A stretch of DNA of 64,000 bases from Xestospongia bergquistia (GCA_963965975.1 OZ014419.1:5297677-5361676); one strand, 5' to 3'. Shown: positions 39,891 to 52,485, numbered from the stretch's first letter. Numbers and translations: made by a program. The notes: a model not told the origin generated them from the letters alone.

Positions 39891-41412
39891 ATAAGATGTC
39901 AAGGGTAATAGGATCAGATTATGAGTTATCTAAAGAAGAATAGGGAAAAACTAAAACTTAAAAATTAAATGTGAGAATAAAGTTCTAAAAAAATTTGTAT
40001 GAAATAATATTATTATTTCAGAAACTAAATGTAATTCTTCCTATTCATTACATATAATGTACTGCATCTATCACTAAAATTAATGTCTTTAGAGATTTTG
40101 AATGGTTTCATTAGTAATTTTCTAAGCCACGTCCATATAACTTTTTTAAAAAAAAATTAAACATACTCAATTGTTAAACTTTTTATAAATTACTATTAAT
40201 TATTAAGTTTAATAATAGGTAATTAATTTTGAATTATCATTTTTTTATTTTATAGTTAATTGATAGCTTTATTGTTAGTCAATAATTCTTTCTCACCTTC
40301 TATAAATGCTGAGAAAGTGCATGCTGTAACTTGAGACTTGGAGTAAAGTGATGAGAGTTTAAACTGGACTAGTTTCCCTGATATCAGCTGTTCAACATTG
40401 TTGTATTTACAGTTTGTAGTCCAAAGGTCAAGAAAGATAGAGAAGGAAGTAGAGTAGGTATTGAACCAGCAGAATATTGTTCCAGAAATCTTGTTAGGAC
40501 CTCAATATTGTCAGAATAGATCTACACAAAAAGAGAAAAAATGGTTAAATAAATGAATAGTCTGTTCATGTTTTGAAGAGGTGAACAGATGCTGGAAGGA
40601 TGGATGCATGGATACAAGAGGTAAAGGAGTTGCTAGTATACCTTATAAGGAATGTCCAATACTTTTTCTCCAACAAGATATTGAAGACCAGGTGGTGCAG
40701 CAAGAACAGTCTGATTATTGTGGCTCCACCCACAATATCAGACCAATCTATACTAAAATACATACATAATTTTTTGATTCAAATTTTGAATGGACAAATA
40801 GCAAAAATAAATTAGTGTGTTAGTGTGTTAATGGCTGCTAGGTAACAAATACCTTTAATATTATTAAGTCATTTCAGAGCAGTTCTGCAATATAAAACTA
40901 ATAAAAATGTGACATCTGTTGTGATAGTAACAGTAGACTGATTGAGGCCCTGAAAATGTTGGATGTCTTTTTCATTTTGGAAGTCTCTAACAAATGGATA
41001 AGAAGCTTCAAATCAGAATGTCACTACCAGTGAACAGCTAAAGTCAATAAGAGGCCAGCACTATAAAAGAATGAATGAATGCATTGATTATATAAATGAA
41101 TAAATGGGTGGATAAATGGATTAATAGACTGATGAATGGATACATGAAATAGAAAATGGATGGATAGATTCATGGAAGGGACATTAAACACTCACAGGTG
41201 GAATATTGCATTCAATAGTAATATTTGATTGGATGGGTACACCATAACCACTTCAATTTCAGAATCTAGACAAAGGACTGTCAAATTGATATATTTTTAT
41301 GTGAAAGACTTACCAGTAACTCTCATTACAAAGAAACCATCTTGAATACAATATCCTATTACCTTATCAATGGATGGGTGGATAGATGAATGAAGCAGTA
41401 CTATAGAAGTAT
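39891..41412. other. AT-rich DNA with scattered minus-strand exon-like pieces
   Basis: No named gene. Peptide-like minus-strand pieces include NNQTVLAAPPGLQYLVGEK (about 40.63-40.74 kb, followed by AAG|GTATAC) and a pair of open pieces near 41.33 and 41.27 kb joined by a possible 36-bp intron (GTAAGT...TTGACAG), reading IGYCIQDGFFVMRVT then LCLDSEIEVVMVYPSN. A 36-bp intron would be unusually short. At 40140-40260 the DNA is nearly pure A/T. Degenerate GGAT/GAAT tracts occur at 41070-41170 and 41370-41390. Confidence 0.3.
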
Positions 41413-41571
41413 CTACCATATTAGTGAAGCTTTAAGAGCACTTCCATGATACATGATTTGTGTCTGAGGAACAAAAGGATCCTCGTATGAAAGATGCAAA
41501 TAAACCATGCCCCCTATTTGTTGTTTCCAAGCTGATTGTTTAAATGACCAGAGTAGGATACATGTATACAT
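41413..41571 (-). CDS. Short open frame, possible exon (unrecognised)
   Basis: 52 codons from an ATG at 41571 to a TAG at 41415-41413. The core (WKQQIGGMVYLHLSYEDPF, then VPQTQIMYHGSALKAS) is balanced in composition and looks more protein-like than the surrounding AT-rich frames. I see no domain motif. It lies on the same strand as the other exon-like fragments of this island, so it may be one exon of a decayed or spliced gene. Confidence 0.25.
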   Translation of the reverse strand: MYTCILLWSFKQSAWKQQIGGMVYLHLSYEDPFVPQTQIMYHGSALKASLIW

Positions 41572-42272
41572 GAATACACATGTATATGTATTTTCTTATT
41601 GTTCATTTTAGGAGCCATAAGAGAATGATCGGAGAAAAGCTTATTTGTAAAAGGAGTAAAGGAAAATGGCTTGTGAAATTTCACCGAATAGGGTCTATGA
41701 TAATCTATTTCTGAAGTCTTTTGTCCTTAAGATCTATACTGAGGTTAGAACAATAACACATCTACATATGAATTTAGTAGCATGCAAATTAATTAGATAC
41801 CTACAAGCTATCAAAGGGCAGATGAGGTAATGTCTGATGTATGTGATGCAAGTCTTACAAAGAGCATCCTTTGTTCTATATTATTTCCACTATTTTGGAA
41901 ATTATGTTATATTATGATGACCTTGAAGTATGCAATCCTCTTTCCTCCAGAACCTAACTTCATAAACTATTTATTTATTTAATCTCTTGATCAATGTAAT
42001 ATTAACATTCACAAACCTTTTTTATTGTACTGTAGCTTTATTCTTGGTAATATACTTTCAATATATCATTCAACCATGTCATCAATACAACTGTTTTCTG
42101 TCACTAAGTCTTCAATACTGTTAAGTATAGTCTACAGAAGGTATTTCACTATTGTGAGCACTATTTAGATGTTAGAAAGGGTACAATATTCCGAAAAGTC
42201 TTGCTAAACGCCATTAGACATGCATGTGATATTACTCACAAACAAAGAACAACATTTTAACCACTACAAAGA
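41572..42272. other. AT-rich DNA, no gene seen
   Basis: Some partly open minus-strand text at 41620-41750, interrupted by stops. Nothing that I can support. Confidence 0.35.
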
Positions 42273-43015
42273 AATTGGTAAATATATATTTCATGTAATT
42301 ATTATGTACTTTGTCTGTTCATCTTACAGCTACTTCAGTTCACTTGCTTGACTGAGTCTATGGTTCTCAATTTCAAGAAAAGATTACATTAAGCAGTAGC
42401 TGTATAATCTATACTTTGTATCAAATGCACTACAAAACATTACATATATATGTATGTGTAATTTGAAAGTATTATAAAGGTGTATCTGTTAGTGTATTAT
42501 TACATATCCATCATGATCATGTTGTGAATGTTACCCATTTACAAAAGTTATGCATCTAATTTAAAACGTACCATACCTTTTAGAACCATATCCTACAACG
42601 AAGAAGTGAATGATCATTCAATCCTAATTTGTTTAACGAAGATGATGAAATGACTGTTCTGAAGAATTAGCAGACAATATACATTAAGCATTTGAAGGTT
42701 CAGATGATGAAGGTGAGGAGCACAGCTGTCAGCATACTGATTTTAGTATGAAAGATTACTCTGCTAGATGGATCCTAAAACAGGTAAAACAAGGTATTTG
42801 AATTGTACTGTAATGACTGGAATTGTTGAAGATGCCTCTAACATGGCTAAACTAATTGCTAATAGCCTTCACAAAGACTTTGATTACTTAATGTTCCAAT
42901 TTGAAATCAATACATTATAAGTGTTTTTCTACTTTCTACCAGCTGACACAATACTATAAAGCCAGTTTTGGTCTTGTTGTAAGCGTTCAAGATATAGCAT
43001 AGTTTGAGGATGCAT
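42273..43015. repeat. Dispersed ~740-bp duplication, copy 2
   Basis: Same orientation as 14095-14834. Just downstream, at about 43053-43110, an AG-preceded open piece reads EGVYTVAKTGPTSLAGLDF and ends at GAG|GTTTGT. It is absent from copy 1's flank and may belong to the parent gene. Confidence 0.8.
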
Positions 43016-43173
43016 CTAAAATACCTTTACATATTTTATTTCTTATAAATTAGGAGGGTGTTTATACCGTTGCCAAAACTGGTCCAACAAGTCTTGCAGG
43101 TTTAGATTTCCATGAGGTTTGTCCTCTCTCATATAATATTCAACACTATTCTGATATTAAAATTATATGGAGC

Positions 43174-43204
<31 letters not shown>

Positions 43205-44080
43205 TCATATATATAACTCTTCGATTTATTAACATTTCTTGAGACTGTTTTCCATTGTGTATAATAGGATCAGGTGATTTTTGAGATATAGGAGAGAGGT
43301 TCTTAATCTCTGTAGAAAGATTCCAAGTCAACTTGTCAACTTGAGTAGTTACTTAAGGTTGTTGGAGCAAAAGATGAGATGATTCAACTAAGACAAGAAA
43401 AATACAATAAAAGTCCATTCATCCATTGATCCACCTATCCCTCCTTTCAATCCATCTTACTCATCATTACATTTTCTGATGCAGGAGCACTCTCATTTAT
43501 TAACATTGAATTATTCTGTAAAGTACTGCAATATTTTGCAGCAGCTGATGCCAAAAATGTCACGTCTTTTCCAGTTATATGATGGAATACGCCCACTTTT
43601 CTGAGTCAGCAGATGTTGCAGGAAATCAACTCGATTTTTTTTGCCATTCCTCTATCTCTGTTCTTAAAATGTTTTACTCTAGCTTCTGAAATGTTATACA
43701 TCCATAATTCAAACTGGAAGACAAATCAAATAGTTTATTGTGTATAGCAGTAATAATCCCTGACCCCTCCCAATAATACCAAAGCGGAATAGCTTCCCAG
43801 TGACAACTAGCTACTATGGATAAATATTCTTGGTTAACTCTTTTACCTTGCCATGGCCAATCAATCCTATTAAAAATTGATGTTGAGGAACAAATGAACT
43901 ATGTTTAGCAACAGCTAATAACAGAACCATACCCTTTTCATGCATTGCACACTCTTCAGATTCTTTCCATGATGTTAGTGGTACAAGGAGAAATGTCTGT
44001 GACTATATCTAGAATAAATTTTTCGTAGGATTATATGGGTCTTGGCTCTCGAGCCATTGGGTGTGGCCTCACCTTATTAA
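43174..44080 (-). pseudogene. Gene fragment, copy 2 of a duplicated pair (family not recognised)
   Basis: Partner of 38976-39890 and better preserved in places. After a CTTCCAG acceptor (about 43.71 kb, minus strand) the frame reads FELWMYNISEARVKHF, then RGMAKKIELISCNIC, one stop, then ITGKDVTFLASAAAKYC and SMLINESAPAS, ending SKMD at a TGA. After a further TTGTCTTAG comes an exon-like piece with KSPDPIIHNGKQSQEMLIN. An AG microsatellite (43174-43203) marks its low-coordinate end, as in copy 1. The breaks differ between the two copies, which fits independent decay after duplication. I do not recognise the protein. Confidence 0.5.
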
Positions 44081-44339
44081 TAAGTATAAATAAGAAGTGT
44101 TGTCAGTAGTTCCAGGTGAGAGTTTATTAGCAGGTAAGAAAGAATAGATGTTTGTTTGAGTTTGTTTCTTTAAAATACTATAATTCCGTTTATGTTAAAG
44201 TTGACGTAAGAGAAAAGAGAGTATGATAGAGAGGGAGCATCAGTTGTGTAGTTAGCAGGTAGGGGGACTAGTTGTGATAAAAAGTAGTAGGGGACCCAGA
44301 GCCATTCATAGCTGATAGACAAGCTGGTATGGTGACCAG

Positions 44340-44510
44340 TATTGATTCTTCAATGGTTGGGAAATCAGAGAGAATTGGAGGAGGGAGAAGACTGGGTAAA
44401 GGAGAAAGGACAGACCCCATGGGTTAAAAAAGACTGGCAGATATGAGTAACATACCTATGAATGGATGGATTAATAGAATGAATGTACAGATTGATAGAG
44501 TGATACATAT
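44340..44510. repeat. Segment duplicated on the far side of satellite block 2 (copy 1)
   Basis: Matches 50852-51030: both contain ATTGATTCTTCAA, AAGACTGGGTAAAGGAG, AAAAAAGACTGGCAGATA and ACATACCTATGAAT-type text in order. The minus-strand frame shares TRICQSFFT/HICQSFLT and FTQS motifs between the copies. Confidence 0.8.
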
Positions 44511-44570
44511 TCTTATGAATGTTAATCATTGCCAGGTACATCAAATCCTCCTTCAACCTGGCATATTAAC

Positions 44571-44720
44571 TCAAAAACCCTGTAATACAAGTATTAATAA
44601 CTGGTCTGTCCAGTTTGGGTCATGCTTGAGATAAAAGATAGCCTCTTCACCTCCATCTAATGCATCATGTGTTACATAAACATCAATATAAGTATTAATG
44701 GCAAAGGCATCTAAAGCATT
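44571..44720 (-). pseudogene. Exon-like fragment, copy 1 (unrecognised family)
   Basis: 49 open codons on the minus strand, including DALDGGEEAIFYLKHDP and NWTDQLLILVLQGF, then a stop. The diverged copy at 52647-52772 reads LLIVVLQGLSRYVRLKEFD at the matching place, and copy 1 shows the same continuation (QVEGGFDVPGND) after a frameshift. Conservation of the peptide across two copies suggests descent from a real exon, now broken here. I cannot assign a family. Confidence 0.45.
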
Positions 44721-45344
44721 TTAAGTAATTTGAAGAGGTGTTTTACCTGTTGTATGTACATTGTATAATGAACAATAGAGAAAGACAAAGACAGAAAGAC
44801 AAAAAGAGGAAGTAAATAATAAATGGGTGGATTGATGGATGGGTAGAAAATTGCTAAAAACATGCACAAATATAATAATTACTTTTCATATTTCTTAGTC
44901 TCCAATGTTGTGGTGTGATATGTTTTTACCAGTTTGATGGACATTCTATTGTTGGGGAGCAAATCACTCCCCAGTTTGAATATTTTTACTTTGATTTCCC
45001 ATAATTCCCTCTAGCCACTTATCAGAAAAAGACTGAGGGAGCAACAAGGGACTACACACATGAGTATCAAGTAGATCATTTAACAAAAATACTAAAAAGA
45101 GAACAGAACAATCATTAACAAAGCACTCATTAATAAATAGTCATTAGTAAAAACATTTATCTGTTTGTGAATCCATATGTTCACCTGTCTTTCCATTAGT
45201 CTATCTACTCATCTGTCCATTGATTTCATTGATAATTGCAATGAGTGTTTTCATTGTTCTCTACATATTGCATACTTTAGTGTAAAAATTGGGGGGGGGG
45301 GGAGGGCACAATGAGCATGTTGTAACTTTTTTGGGTGGCACATG
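44721..45344. other. AT-rich DNA with a 12-base G run
   Basis: No gene supported. 45291-45302 is an uninterrupted run of 12 G, unusual in this AT-rich sequence and prone to length error. The AGAAAGACAAA-rich part at 44761-44820 matches 52781-52820. Confidence 0.5.
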
Positions 45345-45533
45345 CCCCTGGTGATGAATAGTGGATGGCTGAATGACAGGGTAGTTGGATAAATGCATAA
45401 TAAATGGCACAAATATGGATAGGAAGAATAGATGAATGATGGAACAGTGGATGGATGGATTGTTAAATGAATGATTGGATGATTGAAATGATAGATGGAT
45501 TGATGAACTCATAAATATCTGAACAGATGAATG
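45345..45533. repeat. Degenerate GGAT/GAAT tract at the edge of satellite block 2
   Basis: GATGGATGG, GAATGATTGGATGATTGA and similar motifs run up to the satellite. The minus-strand frame through it is a product of the repeat. Confidence 0.75.
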
Positions 45534-45578
45534 AGTAAATCAGATCTCGGTGTTACATCAGGTATCAGTATTAAGAAC
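45534..45578 (-). repeat. Inverted satellite fragment
   Basis: GAGTAAATCAGATCTCGG followed by TGTTACATCAGGTATCAGT is the reverse complement of the standard satellite phrase (ACTGATACCTGATCTAACA, then CCGAGATCTGATTTACTC). The adjoining array from about 45585 runs in the normal orientation, so an orientation switch lies within about 10 bases. Confidence 0.85.
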
Positions 45579-48500
45579 GTGTAGTACAAACTGGCATCAA
45601 TTTGATTCATAACACTGACATCTAATCTGATACCGATATCTGAATTAACACTAAGATCAAATCACTGATGTTTATATCTGATTTACACACAGTCATCAAC
45701 ATGATTCTTAACACTGATATCTGATCTAACATTGACTATGATATCTGATCAAACACTGAGATCTGATTTACTCATGTTGATATCTGATCTAATACACACT
45801 GACATCAACATGACTCTTAATACTGATACCTGATTCAACACCTGTTGATATCTGATCTACTACACACAAATATTAACATGATTCTTAACAGTGATACGTG
45901 ATTAAACATCCAGGTTTGATTTACTCTTGTTGATATCTGATTTACTACACACTGACATCAACACAATTCATAACACTGATACCTGATCTAACTTTGAGAT
46001 CTGATTTACTCATGTTGATATCTGATTGTACTACAAAGCGGCATCAATTTAATTCTTAACACTAATATCTGATTTCATAACCATCTTTGAATTAACACTG
46101 ACATTTAAATTACTAATATTGAAATCTGATCTACACACAGACATCAACGTTATTCTTAAGACTGATATTTGATTTGAAACTGACTATGATATCTGATCTA
46201 ACACTGAGATCTGATTTACTCATATTGATATCTGATCAACTACACACTGATATCAATAAGATTCTTAATACTGACACCTGATCTAACACCAGTTGGTATC
46301 TTATTTACGAAACATTGATTTACTAAACATTGACATTTACACAATTCTTAACACTAATACCTGATCTAACACCGAGATCTGACTTACTCTTCTTCATATC
46401 TGATCTACTACACACTGACGTCAACACGTTTATTAACACCAATACCTGATCTAACACCTGTTGAGATTTGATCTACACATCAACATGATTCTTAACACTG
46501 ATATCTCATCTGACACTGACTATGATATCTGATCTAACAATAAGATCTGATTTACTTGTTAGATATACTGCAAACAGACAACTACATGGTTCTTAACACT
46601 AACACCTGATTTAACATAAACTGATATCTGATCTAACACTGAGATCTGATTTACTCATGTTAATACAAGATGTACTACACACTGACATTAGCATGATTCA
46701 TAACACTGATACCTGATATGTGACCGAGATCTCATTTACTCTTGTTGATATCTGATCTACTACACATCGACATCAACGCGATTCTTAACAATGAAACTTG
46801 ATTTAACACCTGTTGATATCTGATTTACTACACACTGACATGAACATGATTCTTAACACTGATATTTCATCTGACACAGATTATGATATCTGATCTAACA
46901 CTGAGATCTGATTTTCTCAAGTTGATATCTGATCTACTGCAAAAGGACATCAACATTATTCTTAACACTAACATCTGATTTAATACAAACTGATATCTGA
47001 TCTAACACTGAGATTTGATTTTATTCATGTTGATATATGATTTACTAAACACTGACATCAACACGATTTTTAACACTGATACCTCATATGACACTGACTA
47101 TGATACCTGATCTAACACTCAGATCTGATTTACTCTTTTTGATATCTGATCAACTAGACACTAACATCAACACGATTCTTAACAATGATACCTGATCTAA
47201 CACCTGCTGATATCAGATCTACACACTTACATCAACATGATTCTTTAGACTAACATATCATTTGACATAAACTGATACCTTAATACTGAGATCTGATTTA
47301 CTCGCGTTCATATATGATATACTACACACTTACATCAACATGATTCTTAACACAAACTGATATCTGACCTAACACTGAATATGATATCTGATCTAACGCT
47401 GACATCTGATTTACTCATGTTGATATCTGATGTACCGCAAAGACACATCAACATGATTCTTAACAATAACATCTGACTTAAAACGAACTGATATCTGATC
47501 CAACACCGAGATCTGGTTTATTCACGTTAATATCTGTTTTTAGTAGAAAGCGGTGTCAATTTGATTCTGAACACTGAGATCTGATTTCATAACAATATCT
47601 GAATTAACACTGAGATCTACATTGCTAATATTGATATCTGATATACACAAAGACATCAACATGATTCTTAACACTGACTATTACATCTGATCTAACACTA
47701 AGATTCCTAACACAGATACCTGATTTAACGCCGAGATCTGATTTGCTCTTGATTTCTGATCTAAACACTGACATCAACAAGATTCTTAACACAGATATAT
47801 GATCTAACACCTGTTGACATCTGATCTACTACACACTGACAACAACATTCTTAACACTGATATCTCATCAGACATTGACAATCATATCTGATCAAACACT
47901 GAGATGTCATTAGACACTGACAATCATATCTGATCAAACACTGAGATCTCACTTATGTTGATATACGATCTACTACACACTTACATTAACACAATTCTTA
48001 ACACTGATACCTAATCTAATGTCTGTTTATATCTGATCTACACACTGAGATCATCATGATTCTTAAGACTGATATATCATCTGACACTAACTATGATATC
48101 TCATCTAACACTGAGATCTGATTTACTCATGTTGATATATGATTTACAACAAATGGACATTAACACAATTCTTAAAACTGATACCTGATCTAAAACCTAG
48201 ACCTGATTCACTCATGTCAGATTTACTCATGTTGATATCTGACATCAAATCTATTGTTAACACTAATACCTAATCTAACACATGTTTATATGTGATCTAC
48301 TACACATTGATATGAACATGATTCTTAACACTGATATCTCATCTGACACTAACTTTGATGTCTGATCTAACACTGAGATCTGATTTACTCATGTTGATAA
48401 TTGACCTACTCCAAAAAGACATCAACATGATTCATCACAGTAACATCTGATTTAATATAAACTGATATCTGATTTAACACTGACATCTGATTTATTCTTG

Positions 48501-50850
48501 ATGATATCTCATCTACACTGACATCAACGCAATTCCTAACACTGATCTAACCTGATCTAACATCTGTTGATATCTGATCTACTACACACTGACATCAACA
48601 TAATTGCTATATCTTATATCTCATCTGACAGTAACTGACATCTGATCTAACATTTAGATCTGATTTACTCATGTTGACATCTGATCTACTGCAAACAGAC
48701 ATCAACATGATTCATAATACTGACGTTTATCTAAAATAGATCTTATTTACTCATGTTGATATATGATCTACTACACACTGACATTAACAGGATTCTTAAC
48801 ACTGATACCCAATCTAACACTGAGATCTCATTTACTCATTATCTCATCTACTACACACTGACATCAACATAGATCTTAACACTGATATCAGATCTAACAT
48901 CTGTTGATATCTTATCTACTACACATTGACATCAACATAATTCTTATCAATGATATCTCAACTGACACTATGATATCTGATCTAACACTGAGATGTGACT
49001 TACACATGATGATATTTGATCTACTGCAAACAGACATCAATATAACTCTTCACTAACATATGATTTAATACAAACTGATATCTGATCTAACACCGAGATC
49101 AGATTTACTCATGTTAATATATCATCTACTACACACTGACATTAACATGATTCTTATGATTCCTAACACTGATATCTGATTTAACACCAAAATCTGATTT
49201 ACTCTTGATTTCCAATCTACTACAAAATGGCAACATCATTCTTAACACTGATACATGATCTAACACCTGTTGACATCTCATCTACACACAGACATCAACA
49301 TGATTCTTAACACTGATTTCTCTTATGACACGAACTATGATATCTCATCTAACACTGTGATCAGATTTACTCATGTTGATATCTGATCTACTACACACTT
49401 ACATTAACACAATTCTTAACAATGATACCTGATCTAACACTAATAAATGATTTACTCTTGTTGATATCTGATCTAACTGATGTCAACAAGATTGTTAACA
49501 CTAATACCTGATCTAACACATGTTTATATGTGATCTACTAAACAGTGATATAAACATGATTCTTAACACTGATATATTATCTGACACTGACTATAATGTT
49601 AGATCTAACATTGAAATCTGATTAGTTCATTTTGATATCTGATCTACTGTAAACAGACACCAACATATGACTTAACACAAAGTATATCTGATCTAACACT
49701 GAGATCTGATTTACTCATGTTGATATATGATCTACTACACACTGACATTAACATTATTCTTAACACTGTTATCTAATCTAACACCGATTTCTGACTTACT
49801 CTTGTTGATTTCTGATCTACACATTGGCATCAACACAATCGTTAACACTGATACCTGATCTAAGACATGTTTATATCTGATCTACTACACGCTGATATGA
49901 ACATGATTCTTAATGCTGATACCTGATCTAACACAGATATCTGATTTACTCTTGTTGTTATCTGATCTACTAAACACTGACATCGAAATGATTCTTAACA
50001 CTGATAGCTGATCTAACGTCTGTTGATACATGATCTACAACACACTGACATCAACATAATTCTTATCACTGATATCTCATCTGACACTTTGATATGTGAT
50101 CTAACACTGAGATCTGATTTACTCATGTCAACATATAATCTACTACACGCTGAGATTATCATGATTCTTCTGATTTCTAACACTGATACCTGACTTAATA
50201 CCGAGATCTGATTTACTATTGATTTATGATCTACACACTGGGATCAATGCGACTGTTAACACTGATACCTGATCTAACACGTTTATATCTGATCTACAAA
50301 ACACTGATATGAACATGATTCTTAACACTGTTATCTGACACTGAGTATGACATCTCATCTCAAACTGAGATCTGATTTACTCATGTTGATATCTGATCTA
50401 CTGCAAACAGACATCAATGTGATTCTTAATACTAACATCTGATCTGACACAGATCTTATTTACTCATGTGTATATATGATCTGACACTAACATTGATACC
50501 TGCTCTAACACCGAGATGTGATTTACTCTTGTTATCTGATCTACTACAGACAGACATCTACAAGATTCTTAACACTGATACCTGATCTAACGTCTCTTGA
50601 TACCTGATTTACTACACATTGACGTCAACATAATTCTTATCACTGATATCTCATCTGACACTGAGATCTGATTTACTCATGTTCATATTTGACCTACTGC
50701 AAAAAGACATCAACATGTTTTTTTACACTAACATCTGATTTAACATAAACTGACATCTGATCTAACACTGAGATCTGATTTACTCATGTTGATATATGAT
50801 CTACTACACACTGACATTAACATGATTCTTAAACTAATACCTGATCTTTA
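45579..50850. repeat. Satellite block 2, diverged, same orientation as block 1
   Basis: About 5.3 kb of the same ~85-bp satellite, with more substitutions than among block 1 copies. Part of it (about 48240-50200) follows the same order of variant units as 17260-19650, including the ATGTTTATATGTGATCTA phrase at 48279, the CATCTAACATAGATCTTA-like variant near 48730 and the ACCTGTTGACATCTCAT variant at 49265. It therefore holds one diverged copy of the higher-order unit amplified in block 1. Confidence 0.93.
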
Positions 50851-51030
50851 AATATTGATTCTTCAAGGATTGGAGGATCAGAAAGCATTATAGGAAGGAA
50901 AAGACTGGGTAAAGGAGGAAGAACAGTCCTCTTGGGTGAAAAAAGACTGGCAGATACGAGTACCATACCTATGAATAGATGGATCAATAGAGTGGATGTA
51001 CAGATTAATAGAGTGATAGATGAATGGATA
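50851..51030. repeat. Segment duplicated across satellite block 2 (copy 2)
   Basis: Matches 44340-44510 in the same orientation and directly abuts the right edge of satellite block 2. Confidence 0.8.
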
Positions 51031-51042
51031 ATTACAATTACT

Positions 51043-51270
51043 TTATATGTACATGTACATGTTTGATATAGACATACCTCTTCCTCTTGTTACAGGTTGT
51101 ATATATAAAAAGAGAAACTCTTGGTGTACATCAGTAGGTAAGATTAACATTTTTAGAACTTCTGAGAGATTGGGAGGAGTATGAAGAGAAGTGAAGTGAC
51201 TCTTTTTAAATACAGTGTACTGAGGAGGGAGATGTGTATTGGAAAGGTGTTGAAAGAGATAAAAGAACAT
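51043..51270 (-). CDS. Open frame, possible exon (unrecognised)
   Basis: 75 codons from ATG at 51270. The middle (TPPNLSEVLKMLILPTDV, then HQEFLFLYIQPVTRGRG) has a balanced composition, and a GTATGTC donor-like site falls within it near 51082, so the coding part might stop there. It lies on the same strand as the other exon-like pieces of this area and next to duplicated flank. No domain is recognised. Confidence 0.3.
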   Translation of the reverse strand: MFFYLFQHLSNTHLPPQYTVFKKSHFTSLHTPPNLSEVLKMLILPTDVHQEFLFLYIQPVTRGRGMSISNMYMYI

Positions 51271-51308
51271 AGCATGGGGTTAGGGATCCAATTTGGTAAT
51301 GTTAATTG

Positions 51309-52227
51309 TAGCATTGTTTTAGTTAACTACAACTAAAAATAAAATCCATTTTAGTAAGCCTAAATCTTTTTAGTTAACTATAACTAAAAATAACTAAATC
51401 TATTATGCACAAACTTACTTCAAATAAAACTAATATTCTTGGACATTTTACTGAACATTAAATTTTACACAATGGATATGAGCAATTTAATACTTCATTG
51501 AGCTTGAATAGGTGATAGTCACACTTATTCAGCACATGCTTCAGCTTCCATTATGTCAAGATGGCTAGTGCTAGTGCTTCCAAATCAACAAAAGGTCAGC
51601 CCAAAGATTGATTTGGGACTATTTTTGTTTTGATAAAGCTGAATGCTATAGCATGTGTATTTTTAATATTGATGGTGATGGAAAAATTCACAAGTGTGAA
51701 GCCAAAGTAAATGGAACGTTCACAAGTAATCTGAAAGACTATTTGAAAAACAACTCCCTGATATTTTAAAGGAACTGGAAAAAATGGAGAAGGAGAAAAA
51801 AGAGAAAGCTCATCAGAAGCATCAGCATCATCTTTACAAACGCTCTGAGACTGAAAGACAATTGTCTTTGACAGAATGTGTTGAGAAAAAGATGTGTGAT
51901 ATGAAGAGTGAAAAAAGTAAGAAGATTACCAAAAAACTGGCAATTTTTATTGGAAGTACAAGTGTGCTGTATAGCATTGTTGAAAGCCAGGAGGAGTTCA
52001 AGGATTTAGTGCATGAGATAGACATATTGTACAAAGTCCCAAACTGATCAGCTTTAAGCAAACAATTAAACTATAACTAAAACGAAAACTAAAACAATTA
52101 TGCTAACTATGACTAAAATTTATTTACATTTTGTAAATTTAATAAAAGTCTAACTAAAATCATGATCAATTTAGTGAAATTACAATAACTAAAACTAAAA
52201 CTGTACTTACATACTAAAACAAAACTA
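51309..52227 (+). mobile_element. Non-autonomous hAT transposon, 919 bp
   Basis: The element starts TAGCATTGTTTTAGT (51309-51323) and ends ACTAAAACAAAACTA (52213-52227). The reverse complement of the end, TAGTTTTGTTTTAGT, matches the start at 13 of 15 positions. The direct repeat GTTAATTG (51301-51308 and 52228-52235) is a perfect 8-bp target duplication, the length typical of hAT elements. Subterminal AACTAAAA/TTTTAGTT motifs crowd both ends. Inside is a broken BED-type transposase N-terminus. The catalytic and dimerisation regions are missing, so the copy cannot move itself. Confidence 0.88.
51561..52047 (+). pseudogene. Truncated BED-finger hAT transposase
   Basis: ATG at 51561 opens SKSTKGQPKD, then a frameshift at about 51605-51611 leads to IWDYFCFDKAE, the start of a BED zinc finger (C-x3-C at CYSMC, then NGTFTSNLKDYLKN). 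The final His ligands of the finger are not intact (Tyr stands where His is expected in DYLK) and a stop follows at 51767. A second open piece (51784-52047) carries a Lys/Glu-rich linker and the conserved KKLAIFIGSTSVLYSIVES, then EFKDLVHEIDILYKVP, which is the usual entry to the hAT transposase core. The gene ends right after YKVP, and the catalytic domain (normally several hundred residues) has been deleted. Seen: order and motifs. Inferred: internal deletion derivative of an autonomous hAT. Confidence 0.85.
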
Positions 52228-52442
52228 GTTAATTGTATCATTTCTGATGGTTGATCTGGTGATGGTTGTAAGAACACGAAATCAGCTGAAGAGAGTCTAA
52301 GTTGTTGATTTCTTGTATACAATGGAAAATATCATGTCCAGAGTAGCATCTAATTTTAATTGAATTACTCTTTGAAGATGACTCTTAAGTGTGTCAGTTA
52401 AAAAGCAAAAATATATTTTATCTCACTCTTCATTGTTGATTT

Positions 52443-52485
52443 CATCCATCCATCCATCCATCCATCCATTCGTCCATCCATCCAT
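52443..52485. repeat. (CATC)n microsatellite
   Basis: About ten CATC units with one CGTC variant. Confidence 0.95.

Noticed and set aside
40566..40815. Overlapping 62-71-codon frames on both strands
   Set aside because: No motif, mutually overlapping, and none conserved in another copy. A third minus-strand frame looks more protein-like but is too short to call.
45261..45512. 83-codon minus-strand frame rich in His, Ser and Pro
   Set aside because: It is a translation of a degenerate GGAT tract and a 12-base G run.
51834..52061. 75-codon minus-strand frame inside the hAT element
   Set aside because: Shadow of the + strand hAT transposase piece, whose motifs are recognisable.
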